A DNA stretch of 64,000 bases from Prorocentrum cordatum (lineage: Eukaryota > Sar > Dinophyceae > Prorocentrales > Prorocentraceae). Under the pieces are notes generated by a model, which made no database searches, was not told the origin of the DNA, and was given only the letters and a program-made list of their open reading frames with translations. The translations under genes and the position numbers were made by a program. The DNA is taken from assembly GCA_963575745.1 (NCBI GenBank), contig CAUYUJ010003425.1, positions 179,130-243,129 of the forward strand. Direction: 5' to 3'. Shown piece after piece: positions 49,851 through 62,119 of the stretch. Position 1 is the first letter of the stretch, and every line of letters starts with the position of its first letter.

Positions 49851-52235
49851 GGGAAACTTCCGCCAAATCCGCCAATCTCCGCGAGGACCCCCTTCAGTGC
49901 AAGCGCTGATTGGGGAAAAACACGATGCGGGCCACTCGCGCACATCAGCCGCGCGCGCATGTCGAAATCCTTGCAAAACCTTCATCATCGACACGTGGAC
50001 ACAATCATCATCCTCGTCGGCATGATCAGCACCGACACCATTTCTGGCCTCGCCGTTTTCACCGTCATCATCTTCACCAGCATCGCTAGTACCATCATCG
50101 AGTCTGCCGTTGTTGACGTGGCCATGATACCGCGCCCGCCCGAGTCACCGAGTCGCACTGCAGTACCAGCGCGTCAGCGCGGCCGTCGAGACGCCCTCGG
50201 AAGTACCCGGCGGGCATCACCACCGCGGCCGCGTCGGTCGCGCTAGACAGCCGGCCGCTCTGCGCGCGAGCCTGCGCGCGCTCGCGCGGCCGCAGCGAGG
50301 CGCCAGCCAGCGCCAAGCAGACGTCACAATCGCCGCCGTATGGGTTATACAAACCAAATTGCGGGCGGGCGCGTGGGGTGACTGCGCGAGCAATGGACAG
50401 CTCACTAATGCGCATTGATGAGTTGCGCCGCGTAGGACTTCCTTTCTAAGAAGAAATTGGGATCTACTCCCCGTCCCGCCCCTCGGGGCTATCGGCCCTC
50501 CCTGGGATGATAAGCTTCGCGCGTGATACTGCCCCGACGTTCATTTCGAACATAAACTCATAGCACCCCAGCAATACCCCTGATCGACTCCCCCTCATCC
50601 CCGTCAAATAATGCGCGCGTCGTCGCGCGCGTGCCGCAATAATTCGAGCGCATCAAATCTCGTTCGGGTTTCAAACATTTTTGAGGTCCCCCAACGCATA
50701 ATCAACTGATGGTTGTGTACTAGCTTAGTACGAAAATCACCAACGACAGCAGCGCCAGGGCGCCTCACGAGCGGGGGGGGCGGAGAACCTTCTTTTCACG
50801 CGGCGCAGAATTGGATCAGCCGTTCCGCTGTCCGCCGCCCACAACTGCAACGCCGCGGGGCCCCAAACCCCCGCCCTTAAAAAAGCAAGCGCAAGCATGC
50901 CCGCGCGGCCGCCGCGCACTCGGGGCACCCGTGCGCGCGAAGGGCGCGGGGCGGCCCCCGAAGAAAAAACACGGAGTGAAGGAGAGGCGCGCCGCAGCGG
51001 GGGTAGAGCGCGAGGGGCAGCGGGGCAGGCGGCCGTTAGCAGGCGCGCCAGGGGCGCGTCGCGGGCGGGCCGAAAAAACGCACGCAAGGCCGGCCGAAGC
51101 GCCGGCAAGCCCCGCTCGACCCAATGCGCCGAGGGATGGCGGGGCCGCCCGAGGAGCGCCTGGACGGGGCGCCGCGACTCCGCCGCGGCTGGCCCGTCGA
51201 AGGGGGGCGGGCAGGCAAAGCCCGCAACCCGGGTGCCCAATGCCGCTCCTTCCCCGAAAAGGGGGAGGGGTTGTCGCGCGGGGCAGCCCAGGCCGGGGCA
51301 GGCGCGGGGTGCGCCGCCCGCTCGGTCTTCGCCATCCCCTGCGGTTCTCCGCGGGCTTCCGCACCCGGCGCTGCCTCTCCGGGGGAGCGGAAGTGCGCGA
51401 TCATCACGGCCCGTGATCGGCTCCACGCGCAGGGGGCCGCTGCCCCGAGGGGGCGCCTCCATGGGCGTCCAAGGGCTCCTCGTCCGGAGCCAGCTCACCA
51501 GCCAATCCACTAGGCGATCCGAGAGCCTCTCCCGCTCGAGGGCGCATGGGGCTCTCGTTAGCTAATCTCCGCACCTCGCTCGGGCATCCTTCCTGCGGGT
51601 CGAAATCGCCCGCGTTGACAAGCTGTTCCGTGGCCTCCCAAGATGCATCGTGCGTTGGGGATTGGGGCCAATTCGTGAGCGCGTTCCCGCGGGGGTCCTC
51701 GCCCGCGCCTCCGTCGGAGGGGTCGCTGGCGCCGGGCGACGGCGGGGGCGCGGCCGCTCCCCCGAGCGGGCGGCTGCCCCCCAATCCGCGGCGGGGGGCG
51801 CCCCGCGCGGGGGCGCCTGGGTGCTGGGGCCCGGGCGAGGCAAGGCCGCGAGCTCGCCTCTTCCCGCGGTGCCTTCCGTGGCTCGGCCTCGCGCGGGGCC
51901 GCCGCCTGCCGGCGCCGGCTCGCGGACCGCGCCGAAAAAGACCCGCCTGGGCCCGACCCGTCCACGCGCGGCCCCCGGGCCCCTCCCACCCGGTCCCCGG
52001 GCGCGTGATGCGCGCCCGCGCAGGGGGTGAACCGCGAGGCCCGCGGCCCGCTGGAACGCCCGCGGAACAAACGGGACGAACTGCACGCGTGCGCGTCGTC
52101 GCGCGCATACATGCATGCCGAAATCCTTCACAAACCTTCGGTCTCGGAAGGGTTTCAAAATCGAGTGTCCAAAGAACAAACAAAACACATGGTCTCGCAA
52201 CACGGGTTTTCAACAAAAGCGCGTGCGCGCGCTCT
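49851..52235. other. GC-rich region with weak coding traces
   Basis: Over 51404-51760 a minus frame reads LTNWPQSPTHDASWEATEQL and VNAGDFDPQEGCPSEVRRLA, which is protein-like but has no known motif and changes frame below 51410. The remainder has overlapping Ala/Arg/Pro-rich frames on both strands. 49945-49990 and 52090-52150 share CATGTCGAAATCCTTGCA-like sequence. Confidence 0.35.
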
Positions 52236-52237
52236 TG

Positions 52238-52268
<31 letters not shown>

Positions 52269-52603
52269 CTCCCTCCTCCCTCGTCGTCGTCGTCGTCGCC
52301 GTTGTCGTCCTCTGTCTTTCCTCGTCGTCGTCGTCGTCGTCCTCTTTGGCGTCGTCGTCGTTTCCGTCGTCGTTGTCGCCGTGGTCGTCCTTCCTCCTCC
52401 CTCGTCTTCGTCGTCGTCCGTCGTCGGCGTCTCGCTGTCGTCCCTCCTATTTCGTCGCCGTCGTCTTCGTCGTCGTCGTCGTTGTCGCCGTCATTCCTCC
52501 TCCTTCGTCGTTGTCGCCGTCGTCGTCCTCCCTCCTCCCTCGTCGTTGTCGTCTTCGTTGGTGACGTCGTCGTCGTCGTCTTCGTCGTCGTCGTCATCGT
52601 CGT

Positions 52604-52668
<65 letters not shown>

Positions 52669-52850
52669 GCGTCGGCGTCGTCGTCGTCATCGGCGTCGGC
52701 GTCGGCGTCGTCGTCGTCGTCGGTGTCGTCGTCGTCGTTGTCGTCGTTGTCGTCGTCGTCAAAGTGGTCGTCGATGTCGTCGTAGCCGTCGTCGGTGTCG
52801 TCGTCGTCGTCGTTGTCGCTGTCGTTGTCGGCGTCGGTGTCGCTGCCAAG
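52236..52850. repeat. Long (GTC)n-type array
   Basis: About 600 bp of GTC with TCC, GCC and GGC interruptions, including GGCGTC stretches. The longest triplet array in the window. Confidence 0.95.
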
Positions 52851-52984
52851 TGCAATTTGTTACCTACCGTCACGATCTTAGGAGGTCATGCTACCAAGTT
52901 GCGGGTGGAGGGTGGGATGTTTGCACAAGCAGTCGAGAGGACAGCTTCAAGAAGTGAGTTGCACAACGTAGATCGCACCAAATA

Positions 52985-53088
52985 GATTGCTCGAAACACA
53001 CCATTTGGGGTCCACGCTGGCTAACATCGACGCTAATCGACGCTAAATCGGCGCTATTCCATCGACTACTGGACGCTAATCGACGCTA
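52985..53088. repeat. ATCGACGCTA short repeat
   Basis: ATCGACGCTA and near copies occur about five times in 80 bp. Confidence 0.8.
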
Positions 53089-53089
53089 G

Positions 53090-53910
53090 TGCGCTTGAAA
53101 TGCGGACTTGCGATGGTATCTACCATGATGTGCTGGCGAAGAACACCTGAAAACCTCAACCCTCGAAACATCCGGCACCCAACTTGGCACGCCCGCAATG
53201 GGTACGGAAAATATGGGTATGATACCCAACAGCAGTTGTTGTCCAAAAGCCCACCGCGGCCGCTGTTGGGCAGGAGAGCGTGCGCCTCAGGCGCCACAGA
53301 CAGCGAATCCTGTCCAAAATGAAGAGGAACTGCAGTTGGTCTTCGTGCCCATTGATCCTCGTCGTCTGGTTTTCAAGTCATAACTCGGGACTCTGGCGGC
53401 CGTCCGTTCGGGAAGATTCCAGAACCCCTGTAATGCTGTCGGCGAGGCGCAGCCGCTAGAAGGCATCCCGCGGCCAGAAAGCCGACCAGAACCGTCCGAA
53501 AACGTTGAACCACTTCCATCGTTCCGCGCGTCCGATCTTTCCGTATCCATCTCGGCCGTGCAGACCAGCGGGGGGGCCGGCCCCGATCCTGCCAGCGGCG
53601 GAGCGGAATCCAGCGCTCGACGGTGGGGCGCCCTCGTACATGGGCGGTGCGGCGTTCCAGCCGATGCCGGCCGCCTGCATGCACTGGCCGCACGTGCCCC
53701 AATTGCACTCCTGACGGCAAAAGGATATTGGAGCTGTCTCGGGGTCTGAGGTGGCCCAGCACTGGGCAGGTTCCAGGTTCTGGAATCGGGGATGTTTTTT
53801 GCCGTTTCGGCCTCCAGAGCCGCTTTCGGGCATCGGGACCGTGGAAAACTGAGATTTTGAACGGATTTGGCCTCATCCCTCTCCTCTTGATCGATGTTTT
53901 CTGAAGCCCC
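53090..53910. other. Possible coding exon(s), strand unresolved
   Basis: Plus-strand frames read NGYGKYGYDTQQQLLSKSPP (53089-53322) and NEEELQLVFVPIDPRRLVFK (to 53383). The minus frame over 53833-53456 reads QECNWGTCGQCMQAAGIGWN then AERWKWFNVFGRFWSAFW. Both look protein-like and they do not form one gene. I could not decide between them. Confidence 0.3.
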
Positions 53911-53984
53911 AACCAGTTAATACCCCCTGGCCACCTCCAAAAGGATGGGCCCGTCGAGGGAGCCTAGACATTTTCCCCCATGGT

Positions 53985-54090
53985 CATATATATATATATA
54001 TATATATACATACATACATATACATATATACATATATATATATGTATATATAAATACACATTCTATATACACATGATATATTATATATAC
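53985..54090. repeat. (TA)n/(TACA)n microsatellite
   Basis: Nearly pure TA and TACA over about 100 bp. 54091-54349 is GC-rich and unassigned. Confidence 0.95.
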
Positions 54091-54349
54091 ATTACACATT
54101 TCGCGCGTGGGGGCACGGCTCCAAGCAGGTGGACTCCCTTTCCCAAACCTTGCAGGCGTCCCACACAGCGCGGGCCGCAGGCCTTACAAGAGCCCTCGCA
54201 AAGCCAGCCCAGACGGCCCCGGGACCCCCCTGGAGAGCCCCACCACCGCCGTGGAGGGTCTGAGCTGCAAGCCCAGAGCCTCCGTCGCAAGGTGTCTACG
54301 TGTAGATCCGTCACCGTGCCTGCCAGGCATGAGCTGGGATGTTCTCAGG

Positions 54350-54700
54350 TTCCTTGCCCACTCCCCTGAGCCTCAGCCCCCAACCCTGCGGATCTCTTAC
54401 AGGGCCCAAGCCCCAACTTCTCAAATTCACCCAAAAGAACAAGACCCAACGCGCCCAGAGCGTCTTCCCGCATCATCTTCTCGGGCCCAAAACGGCTCAA
54501 GGAGGGGCCAAAAGGCCTCCGACCTTCGACCAAGGCACGGTGGCGGGATGGGCCGAAAGCCATCCGATCTGCCGCACCCTTTGGCTTGCCATAGGGGCGC
54601 ACGGGGGGGCACGGAAGGCCAAATGTTGGTCTATTTTGCACTCTTTGGTCAAAGGTTCACAAGGGCCTTCGGTCCAACCCGCTGGCCACCCGGAAAAGCC
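54350..54700. repeat. GC-rich dispersed repeat, copy 2
   Basis: CAACTTCTCAAATTCACCCA, CTTCTCGGGCCCAAAACGGC and GTGGCGGGATGGGCCGAAAG align in order with 14950-15690. 54701-55399 has no recognised feature. Confidence 0.7.
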
Positions 54701-55399
54701 TGCAAGCGCACATGCAAGTAGGGGAAGCACATGGAAAACGTTCCCACGACCCTCAAGAGAGCTCCAGATGACACCAAAAACTCTCCAAAATGGCCCGCGA
54801 AGTCGAAAGTGTCCTTCCCGTTGGAGATACATCATGTGACAGAAATGGATGTCTAGTAAGAGGGATGGATACAGGATGTAGGATGGGAATGTTTCCAACA
54901 GATAGCGAACACAGTGCCTGGTCACATAGGGTGCGCGTGCCTTTGGCACCCGAATTCAAATGGCGGATGCATGATACTATGTAAACTTACCCTGAAACGG
55001 CCTTGCAGAATTCCCTAAACATTGGGAGGGGAGGAAACATATAGGCGCGCATCTCCTGCAAACTACACTGACAACAACTGAAAGGAAAGGCGTCCAGTTC
55101 ATGGCCTGGAGCGCGCCGCTCAAAGGACGCGACGTCCTTAACAATTGCACGATGATGTGATACACACATCTGTATATGCGTGTTTACACATACAAGACTG
55201 CATTGGCGCTTCGCGCTATGCACCTTGGTCCTTGATGTTTGGCATGCAGGCGGGAGGGCAGGAAGGTTACACTGACAGTTTAACGATAATTCGTTACCTT
55301 GTCCGACATCGTCGTTGTGAAAATGTGATTCGCTATTTTTCCAGCATGCTTCCTCTTCCTCTTCCTTATTCTCGCCCTACCCTGCAAATTTGTCCCCAT

Positions 55400-55750
55400 C
55401 CTCCGTAGCTCTTCTTGCGGAGGCTTTTCCCTGGAGGGCCTCCTGGGTGCCTCACCAAAACGTTCAAGGGTTTCTTGGGGCCTTCTGGTTGCCTCCTGGG
55501 TTCCTTCAAGGGGCCTCTGGGGGCTTCCTCGGGTCACCCTGCTTCCAACCACGGTTTCCCTGAACGACTGGGTCACGATTTGGAAAGCTTCAGGGGGCGT
55601 CTCGTGGGCCATCTTAGGCCGTCGTGGGGCTCTCTTCGCGCCCTGTTGGGGCCGTCTTGGGGTTTTTTTGGGTTGCCTGGGAACCCCCTGGGACAGTTTG
55701 GGGGCGATTGCGTGGCCTCCTGGGTGGTCTCGGAAGCCTGGGAGACCAAG
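55400..55750. repeat. Degenerate GGCCTCCTGGG-type repeat
   Basis: TTCTTGGGGCCTTCTGGTTG and related GGGGCC-T runs; the same type as the body of 58140-58790. It truncates the 3' end of the copia-like pseudogene. Confidence 0.6.
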
Positions 55751-55782
55751 CGCCAGGACCAGGTCCGAGTGGGTGTCCGCAT

Positions 55783-57870
55783 TTATTGGGCGGCGCTCCG
55801 GGCCCTCGACCTCCTCCGCGGCCAGGGTCTCGTCGCCGCTGCCGATCTCGTAGAACGCCGCCCGCGTCTCAAGGTAAAAGGCGCCGGGGTCAGGCGCCGA
55901 AGAGCCCCGTCGCCGCCTTCGTCGCCCTTGACCGAATCTCCTTCAGTGTCTCTGTCCGTCGAGTCGCTGCCGCTGTCCTCTCCGTCGGCGGGGGCCCCCT
56001 CGCCCGTGGCATCGTCGGCGTCGCGCCCAGCTCCACCCCACGGGTCTATGATGATATGACCCTTCTCATCGCGCTCGGACTTCACCCAGTCCCTACCGGG
56101 GGAATCGTTCATCGCGAGCGCATCAGATCGGCAGTCCTAGATCAAGCCCCACTCTTCCACGCAGGGTCGCGCGATCAGCAGCGGCGCCCAACCTTCGACG
56201 AGATGGATCGCGATCTGCTTCTTGACGCCGAACGGCCGCGCCGTCAGTGTCGCCGCTTGCGTGGCCTCCAGCGCCTTGCCGCATGCGAATCGGAAGCGTC
56301 GATTACTCCTGCCGCGCTCGACCTGCCTCTTGCAGCAACTGCCCCGAGCGAAGTAGCTCCCGCCACTGCGCCCACGCCTTGTCGCCGATGACGGGCCGCG
56401 CGGCACCTCCATCGCTGATGCCTCAGCAGGAGTACCTCCTCGGTCGAATTTGCGCATTCCAGCGTCTCAGCGCCCTCCACCACGCGCGCCTCGTCTTCGG
56501 GCTTAGCGAAGCCACCGTGCCTGAAGCGATTGAACCTCGGGCCGCGCCGCTGGGTCGCGCCCGACGCAGTCGACCCCGCTGGCGACGATGGCGCACCCAT
56601 GCTAAGCGCCCCCCTCTGAGGCTGGGAAACTTCTCTTCGTGGTGGGCCAATCCTTTGCCGATTCCTTTGCCTTTGCCAAGTTCTTTGCTTGTGCCAGTGC
56701 CTGGTCTCGTCGCTCGCGCGGGCCCTCCGCGGCTGTCGCGCTGGCAGCTGTTTTCGGGCGCGAGGGCGACGATCGGGTAGACGCCCCTGGCCTCGGCGAT
56801 CTCCGCCGCGCGTTTCTTCGCGCCCGCGAAGCTGAGGTAGGCCTCGTCGCGCGCCACTTGGGCCTCCTCGGCCTCCCGCAGCAGCTCCTCCGCGACGTCG
56901 GCCTCCCCCTCGTGCTCGTCGCAGTCGTGCCCCTCGTCGTCCTCGTGCTCTCCCCCCTCCAGGTGCGAGTCTTCGTGGCGCAGGCATCGCTCCCAATCGT
57001 AATCGCTCGTGCAGTTCACGTCGCCCTTCAAGCTCTGTCCGACCAGCATCTTCTCCACTCGTTCCACGTCGCGCATGTCGGGCGTAGCTTCGGCCCCGCG
57101 CGCGTCGAGCAGCACTTCCTTCGCCTCCGCCGAGCAGCGGCCGCCCGCGCGTTGAACCTGGGTGGCGCCCGATGGCGGAACAGCCGCTCGCGTGAGGAGG
57201 TGACGGCCCGCCAGCGCGTCTGGGGTCTCCACCCCAACCTCCTCGAGCTTTCTGAGCTTTCTCTTGCTGCGAAGGCCGCGCAGCATCATCGCCTCCTTCT
57301 CTTGGCGAGCGAACTTGCCGAAGGAGAGGTCTGCGCGGGCTGGCAGCTCGGTCTGCTAATCGCACCTGTAGTGCTCGTCCAACACCTGGAACAACGGCCT
57401 GAAAGCCTCTTCCGCCTCTAACAAGTCCAAGTCGATATCTCCCGTAGCCTCCGCGGCCTCACCCTGCAGCGAGTTCACGACTAAGAACGCTCCCTCGCTG
57501 ACTGCGGTGGTGCCGCGCTTCTTGCAACACCGCTCCAAGACCTCCAGCTTGCGTCGGAAGGCTCTATAGCCGTCGGTCCTCACCAGCTCATAGGTCGGCG
57601 CCGTCTTGGACAGGCCTGCGTCTAGGCCTCATCCTCATCCGTCCCAAGTGGAACTCTCCTGTCGGGTCCACCAGCCCTAACAGCCACTCCAATCCGTGCA
57701 GTTGGCTTCGTCGGCGTCCACGCTGCTCGGCGGGATGCCGCTGCCCTCCGCGCTGGCGTCGGCGGGAGCGGCGGTGGCAGAGGCTGCCGGCAGCCCGCCA
57801 GGCGGCGGCTTGGCCGGGGGCGGCGCGCGAGGCGCGCCATCTGGCATGGCGGCGACGGAGGAAGCGGAGA
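55783..57870 (-). pseudogene. Decayed Ty1/copia-like Gag-protease
   Basis: Gag: TDGYRAFRRKLEVLERCCKK, LVVNSLQGEAAEATGDIDLD and, after an in-frame TAG at 57356, QTELPARADLSFGKFARQEK, KLEEVGVETPDALAGRHLLT; later DEAYLSFAGAKKRAAEIAEA and RGVYPIVALAPE, a phrase typical of dinoflagellate copia Gag. A further stop at 56423 precedes a protease-like start GISDGGAARPVIGDKAWAQW (a D-G-G where retropepsins have D-S/T-G). After another frame change come TARPFGVKKQIAIHLVEGWA and LLIARPCVEEWGLI, then SPGRDWVKSERDEKGHIIID. No zinc knuckle, integrase or RT is left; the 3' side runs into repeat DNA. The element is dead. Family naming is from memory of similar proteins. Confidence 0.6.
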
Positions 57871-58139
57871 AAGTGGATCTCCGGCTCCGCTACAAATACC
57901 AACCGACGGTAGCACACGAAGTCTCCTCGGGATGTGGTCGATAGAACCGATTATCTAGATAATCGTAGCAGCTTGTGAGATACGCAACCTTTTACCTGAC
58001 TCAGGGGCCCCTGAACATGTAATGGCAATGGTACAGACATCTGTGAAACAACTGGTCGCAACACATCATGCTATGCTGAAGCTACTGAACTGTGCTAATA
58101 CACAAGACTACATACACAGAACTCAATATAATTGGGGTG
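57871..58139. other. Spacer, nothing recognised
   Basis: AT-richer than its neighbours, without motifs. Confidence 0.5.
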
Positions 58140-58800
58140 AAATTGACACCGAGTGGGCTCTCTTCGGGGTCTCTTGAAGCCGCGTTCAAGACGTCTTGGG
58201 GCCTCCTTCCTGGGCCTTCTTGGGGCCCTCTGGGGCCATATTGGTCCCTCTGGGCAATCTTGGGGGCCTCGTGGTGCTATTTTGGGGCGGTCCGGGGGCC
58301 CTGTGAGGCTGTCTTGGTGCCCTCTTGGGCCGTCTGGGGCCCCTCTGGGTGCCCTCTTGGAGTGTCTTGTAGCTCTTGTGCCCCTCTTGGGCCGTCCTGG
58401 GCTCCTCTTGGGGCCCTCTTGAGCGCCGATTGGGCCATCTTGGAGCGATCTCGGGGGCCTCTTCGGCCGTCTCGTGCGCTCTGGAGACCGAGAAACCGAG
58501 CATGCGAAAATTGCACTGGAACCTCATGAACACGCATAATTTGTGCCTCCTGGGGGCCTCTTGGCAGTCGTCTTCGGGCCCCCTCAGGCCATCTGGGGAG
58601 CCCGTTGGGCCGTCGAGTAGCCATCTTGAGCCCGTCTTGGACCATCTGGCGCCCATCGTGGCCGTCTTGGTGCGCTCATCGGGCCCTCCTGAAGCCTCCT
58701 GGGGCCTCCGGGGCCGTCTTGGGGTCATCAGGGGCCGTTTTGGGCCCTCTTTGGGCCCTCGAGACGCAGGTTCCCCGCACGCACCTGGAGTTGCATCAGG
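58140..58800. repeat. GC-rich dispersed repeat, copy 3 (CTTGGGGCCNTCTTGGGCCGTC type)
   Basis: Opens TGACACCGAGTGGGC, as copy 1 does at 14881, then runs as degenerate TTGGGGCCCTCTTGGGCCGT units for ~600 bp. Confidence 0.7.
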
Positions 58801-58830
58801 TCCGATCAGGTCCGATTGGATTTGGGCAGC

Positions 58831-58831
<1 letters not shown>

Positions 58832-58868
<37 letters not shown>

Positions 58869-58901
58869 TAGATATACATATATACATATATACATATATA
58901 T

Positions 58902-58942
<41 letters not shown>
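58832..58942. repeat. (TA)n then (GA)n microsatellite
   Basis: TATATA/TACATA over ~70 bp, then GAGAGA over ~35 bp. Confidence 0.95.
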
Positions 58943-58969
58943 TCCACCGCCGCTTTACTGTTGAAAATT

Positions 58970-60040
58970 GCCCCTCTTCCTCCGGAGCCCGGGGTCCCCC
59001 CCCCCCCCCTCCGAAATCCCCCCCCCTGCTGGACCCCCCCCCTCCCCCCCTCTCCCCTCGGCAAAACCCCCCCCTCCCCTAACCCCTCCCCCCCCCCCCC
59101 CCTCGAAAACCGGGGGGGGTCACTACGGTTCGAATCCCCCCCCCCCGCACCCCCTCCCGTCGAAAACCGGAGGGGGGGTCGCTACCGGTTCTAACCCCTC
59201 CCCACCCCCCCACTCACCGCCAGCAAACGACTCCCGGTCCCCACCACCGTCCGCGCCACATCCCCCACTGTTGTTCCCAGCGCCACTGTCCTCACCACCA
59301 CTGTCCCACCTGGTTTCACCACCGTCCCTACTGTCCCCACCAGTGCTCCCACCACTGTCGCACTGTCCCCACTGTCCCCACCACTGTTCCCACCACGGTT
59401 CCACTCTCCCCACTTTCTCCACGGCCCCAACCACTGCCCGACTATCCCCACTGTCCCCACTGTCCCACTGACTCCTCCGCTGTCCCACTGAGCTGTCCCA
59501 CTGTTCCCACCACTGTCCCCACTGTCCCCACCACTGTCCCCACTGTACCTCTGTCCCATTGTCCCACCGCCGTCCTCGCCACCGCCTTCACCACTGTCCC
59601 CACCACCACTGTACCCTCCACTGTCCCACTGTTTCCACCTCCCACTGTCCCCACACCAGTCCCCACCACCACCGTCCCCCCCACTGTCCACTGTCCCCAC
59701 TGTTCCCGCTATTGTCCTCACCACTGTCCCCACCACTGCAGTCCCCTCCACTGTCCCACTGTCCCCACCACTGTCCCGCTGTCCCCTCACCACTGTTCCC
59801 ACCGCCACCGTCCCCACCACTGTCCGCACCCCCCCTCGGTTTTCGATGGAGGGGGGGTTCGAACCGGTAGTGACCCCCCCGGTTTTCGAGGGGGGGGGGC
59901 TCGAACCGGTAGTGACCCCCCCCTTTTCATTATGAGCTGGGGGGGGGTGTCGAACAGGTAGTGACCCCCCCCCGGTTTTCCGGAGGGGGGGGGAGGGGCT
60001 CGAACCGGTAGTGCCCCCCCCCCCCCGGTTTCCCGCCAGC
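58970..60040. repeat. Foldback: inverted GGTTCGAA-containing arms around a CACTGTCCC array
   Basis: The left arm (~59095-59200) has CGAAAACCGG, G-run, TCACTACGGTTCGAATCC. The right arm (59835-60030) has the complement, GGTTCGAACCGGTAGTGACC-like reading reversed, four times. The centre (59230-59825) is a 9-12-bp CACTGTCCC(CAC) minisatellite. Homopolymer C and G runs separate the units. GGTTCGAATCC equals the consensus tRNA B box, but no A box or tRNA fold was found. Confidence 0.8.
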
Positions 60041-60059
60041 AGCGGTAGAACATGTTCCT

Positions 60060-60366
60060 TCATATATATATATATATATATATACATAAATGTATATATA
60101 TACACATATATATGTGTGTATATATTATATGAATACATACATACATACATACATACATACATACATACATACATACATGCATGCATGCATGCATGCATAC
60201 ATACATACATACTTACTTACACATACATACATACATACATACATACATACATACATACATACATACATACACATACATATATATGTATATACACATACAT
60301 ACATACATATGTATGTGTGTTGTGTGTGCGTGTGCGTGTCTGAGCGTGTGTGTGTGTGTGTGCGTG

Positions 60367-60410
<44 letters not shown>

Positions 60411-60655
60411 TTGTGTGTGTGTGTGTGGGTGTGCGCAGGCTTGCGTGTGTGTGTGTGTGTGTGTTCGTGTGTAAGTGTATGTGTGTGTGTGTGTGGATGT
60501 GTGGATGTGTGTGTGTGTGTGTGGATGTGTGTGTGTGTGTGTTGGGGGGGGTGCGTGTCTGTGTGTGTGCGTGCGTGCGTGCGTACGTGCGTGCGTGCGT
60601 GCGTGCGCGTGTGCGTGTGCGTGTGCGTGTGCGGGTGCGGGTGTGGGTGTGGGGA
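60060..60655. repeat. (TA)n, (CATA)n, (GT)n and (GTGC)n microsatellite block
   Basis: Consecutive TA, ATAC, CATG, ATAC, then GT/GTGC arrays for ~600 bp, with no unique sequence longer than about 15 bp. Confidence 0.95.
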
Positions 60656-60699
60656 GGGTCAAGCTAGCCAGCTCGAGCGAGTCAAGCATGGCATGCCCA

Positions 60700-60948
60700 T
60701 TCCCACCCGCCCTCCCACAACATAAGAAACAGTGATGGCACAACTGGGGGCTGCGCGGGCATTTCAGTGCAAGTGGAGGATACCACATGACACCGCATTG
60801 ACGTCCGCGCGGGATGTGCGCCGCGTCCCAGTCCCGCCACGCATTTCGCATCGTCGACGACAAGACTGGCCATGTTGAAAAGAACAACGGACACGTTCCA
60901 CCCTCCCACAACATAAGGAACAATGCTGGCGCAACTGGGTGCTGGCGC
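60700..60948. repeat. ~185-bp repeat, two partial copies
   Basis: CCCTCCCACAACATAAG(G)AA and GGCGCAACTGGG occur at 60708-60755 and 60898-60942. Between them lies one unit of the 125-bp repeat also found at 62120-62640. Confidence 0.8.
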
Positions 60949-61215
<267 letters not shown>

Positions 61216-61379
61216 CAGTAGTAGAGGGAACGCCCTCCAGGGAACGGTTTTTCCCTCAACTTCGCCCTCCACGGAACGTGTTTTGGCCCCCCGGACCAAA
61301 AGGAGAAAATATCCAGGACGCAAAACTGCTCCCGAGAAAGGAGTCGAGATCTCAGAAAAGCTTGGGACAAATCCGCCGG

Positions 61380-61620
61380 CCCAACGGGCCAGAGGCGTGC
61401 AAAGATCTCCGGTAACTAGTTAACAATCTTCTAGTTCGCGCGCGCGGGGCGACCCCTGTGGGCCCCCGGACGAAAAATACCCCGAGCAGGTCCAGGGCCA
61501 CCCCAACGGGCCAGAGTGGCCAGAGGCGTGCTAAGATCTCCGGTTTCTAATTAACAAGATTCGAGTTCGCGCGCGCGGGGCGGCCCCTGGGGGCCCCCGG
61601 ACGAAAAGAACGAGCAGGTC
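61380..61620. repeat. ~125-bp repeat in two copies
   Basis: CAGAGGCGTGC(A/T)AAGATCTCCGG, then GTTCGCGCGCGCGGGGCG and GGCCCCCGGACGAAAA at 61390-61475 and 61512-61608. Then CCAAGACGCCC-type sequence to ~61860. Confidence 0.8.
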
Positions 61621-62119
61621 CTGGGCACGTCGGTCCCAGCGATGGTTTTCTTCTTCGGCGCTGACTTCCAGGTCCCAGAGCGCCCCAGGAACGCCCCAAG
61701 AGAGCCGAGACGCCCCCGAGACGATCCAAGGGGCCCTGAGTTGCCGAAAGATCGTTCCAAGACGCCCAAGATGGCCTGCAGACGGCCGTAGCGCCAAGAG
61801 ACCGCGGGGGGCCTCAGGAGGCCCTCCAAGAGCCTGAACAACCAAAAACCTCCCAGGCATTCGTCACCCCAGGGCCTCCTGGGACGCCCCGGCGCCCAAT
61901 GAATTGGCGAGCGAAAAACGTGCGCCGAGCCAAAGCGGGAGCGCAACTTTGATAAAATTTCGCTCGGCGCCCAAGCGGGAAGGTCATTTCATTCACTTCG
62001 AGCGGGGGGGGGGGCCGCGCCCAAGCCATGCACTTTTGCGGGGTGGACGACGAGAACAGCTATGTGGGAAGGGAAAATCAACATGGCATTGCTTCTGACA
62101 AGTAAGGTGGCCCCTCCCG

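Noticed and set aside
14755-52850. Poly-Arg, poly-Thr, poly-Val and poly-Ser frames across GTC arrays (14755, 47330, 52236)
   Set aside because: Simple triplet repeats read in different frames.
58608-58640. Leader-like GTAGCCATCTTGAGCC on the plus strand
   Set aside because: Lies in a GGGCCGTCTTGAGCC-type degenerate repeat that produces such strings; the match fails after the first 12 bases.
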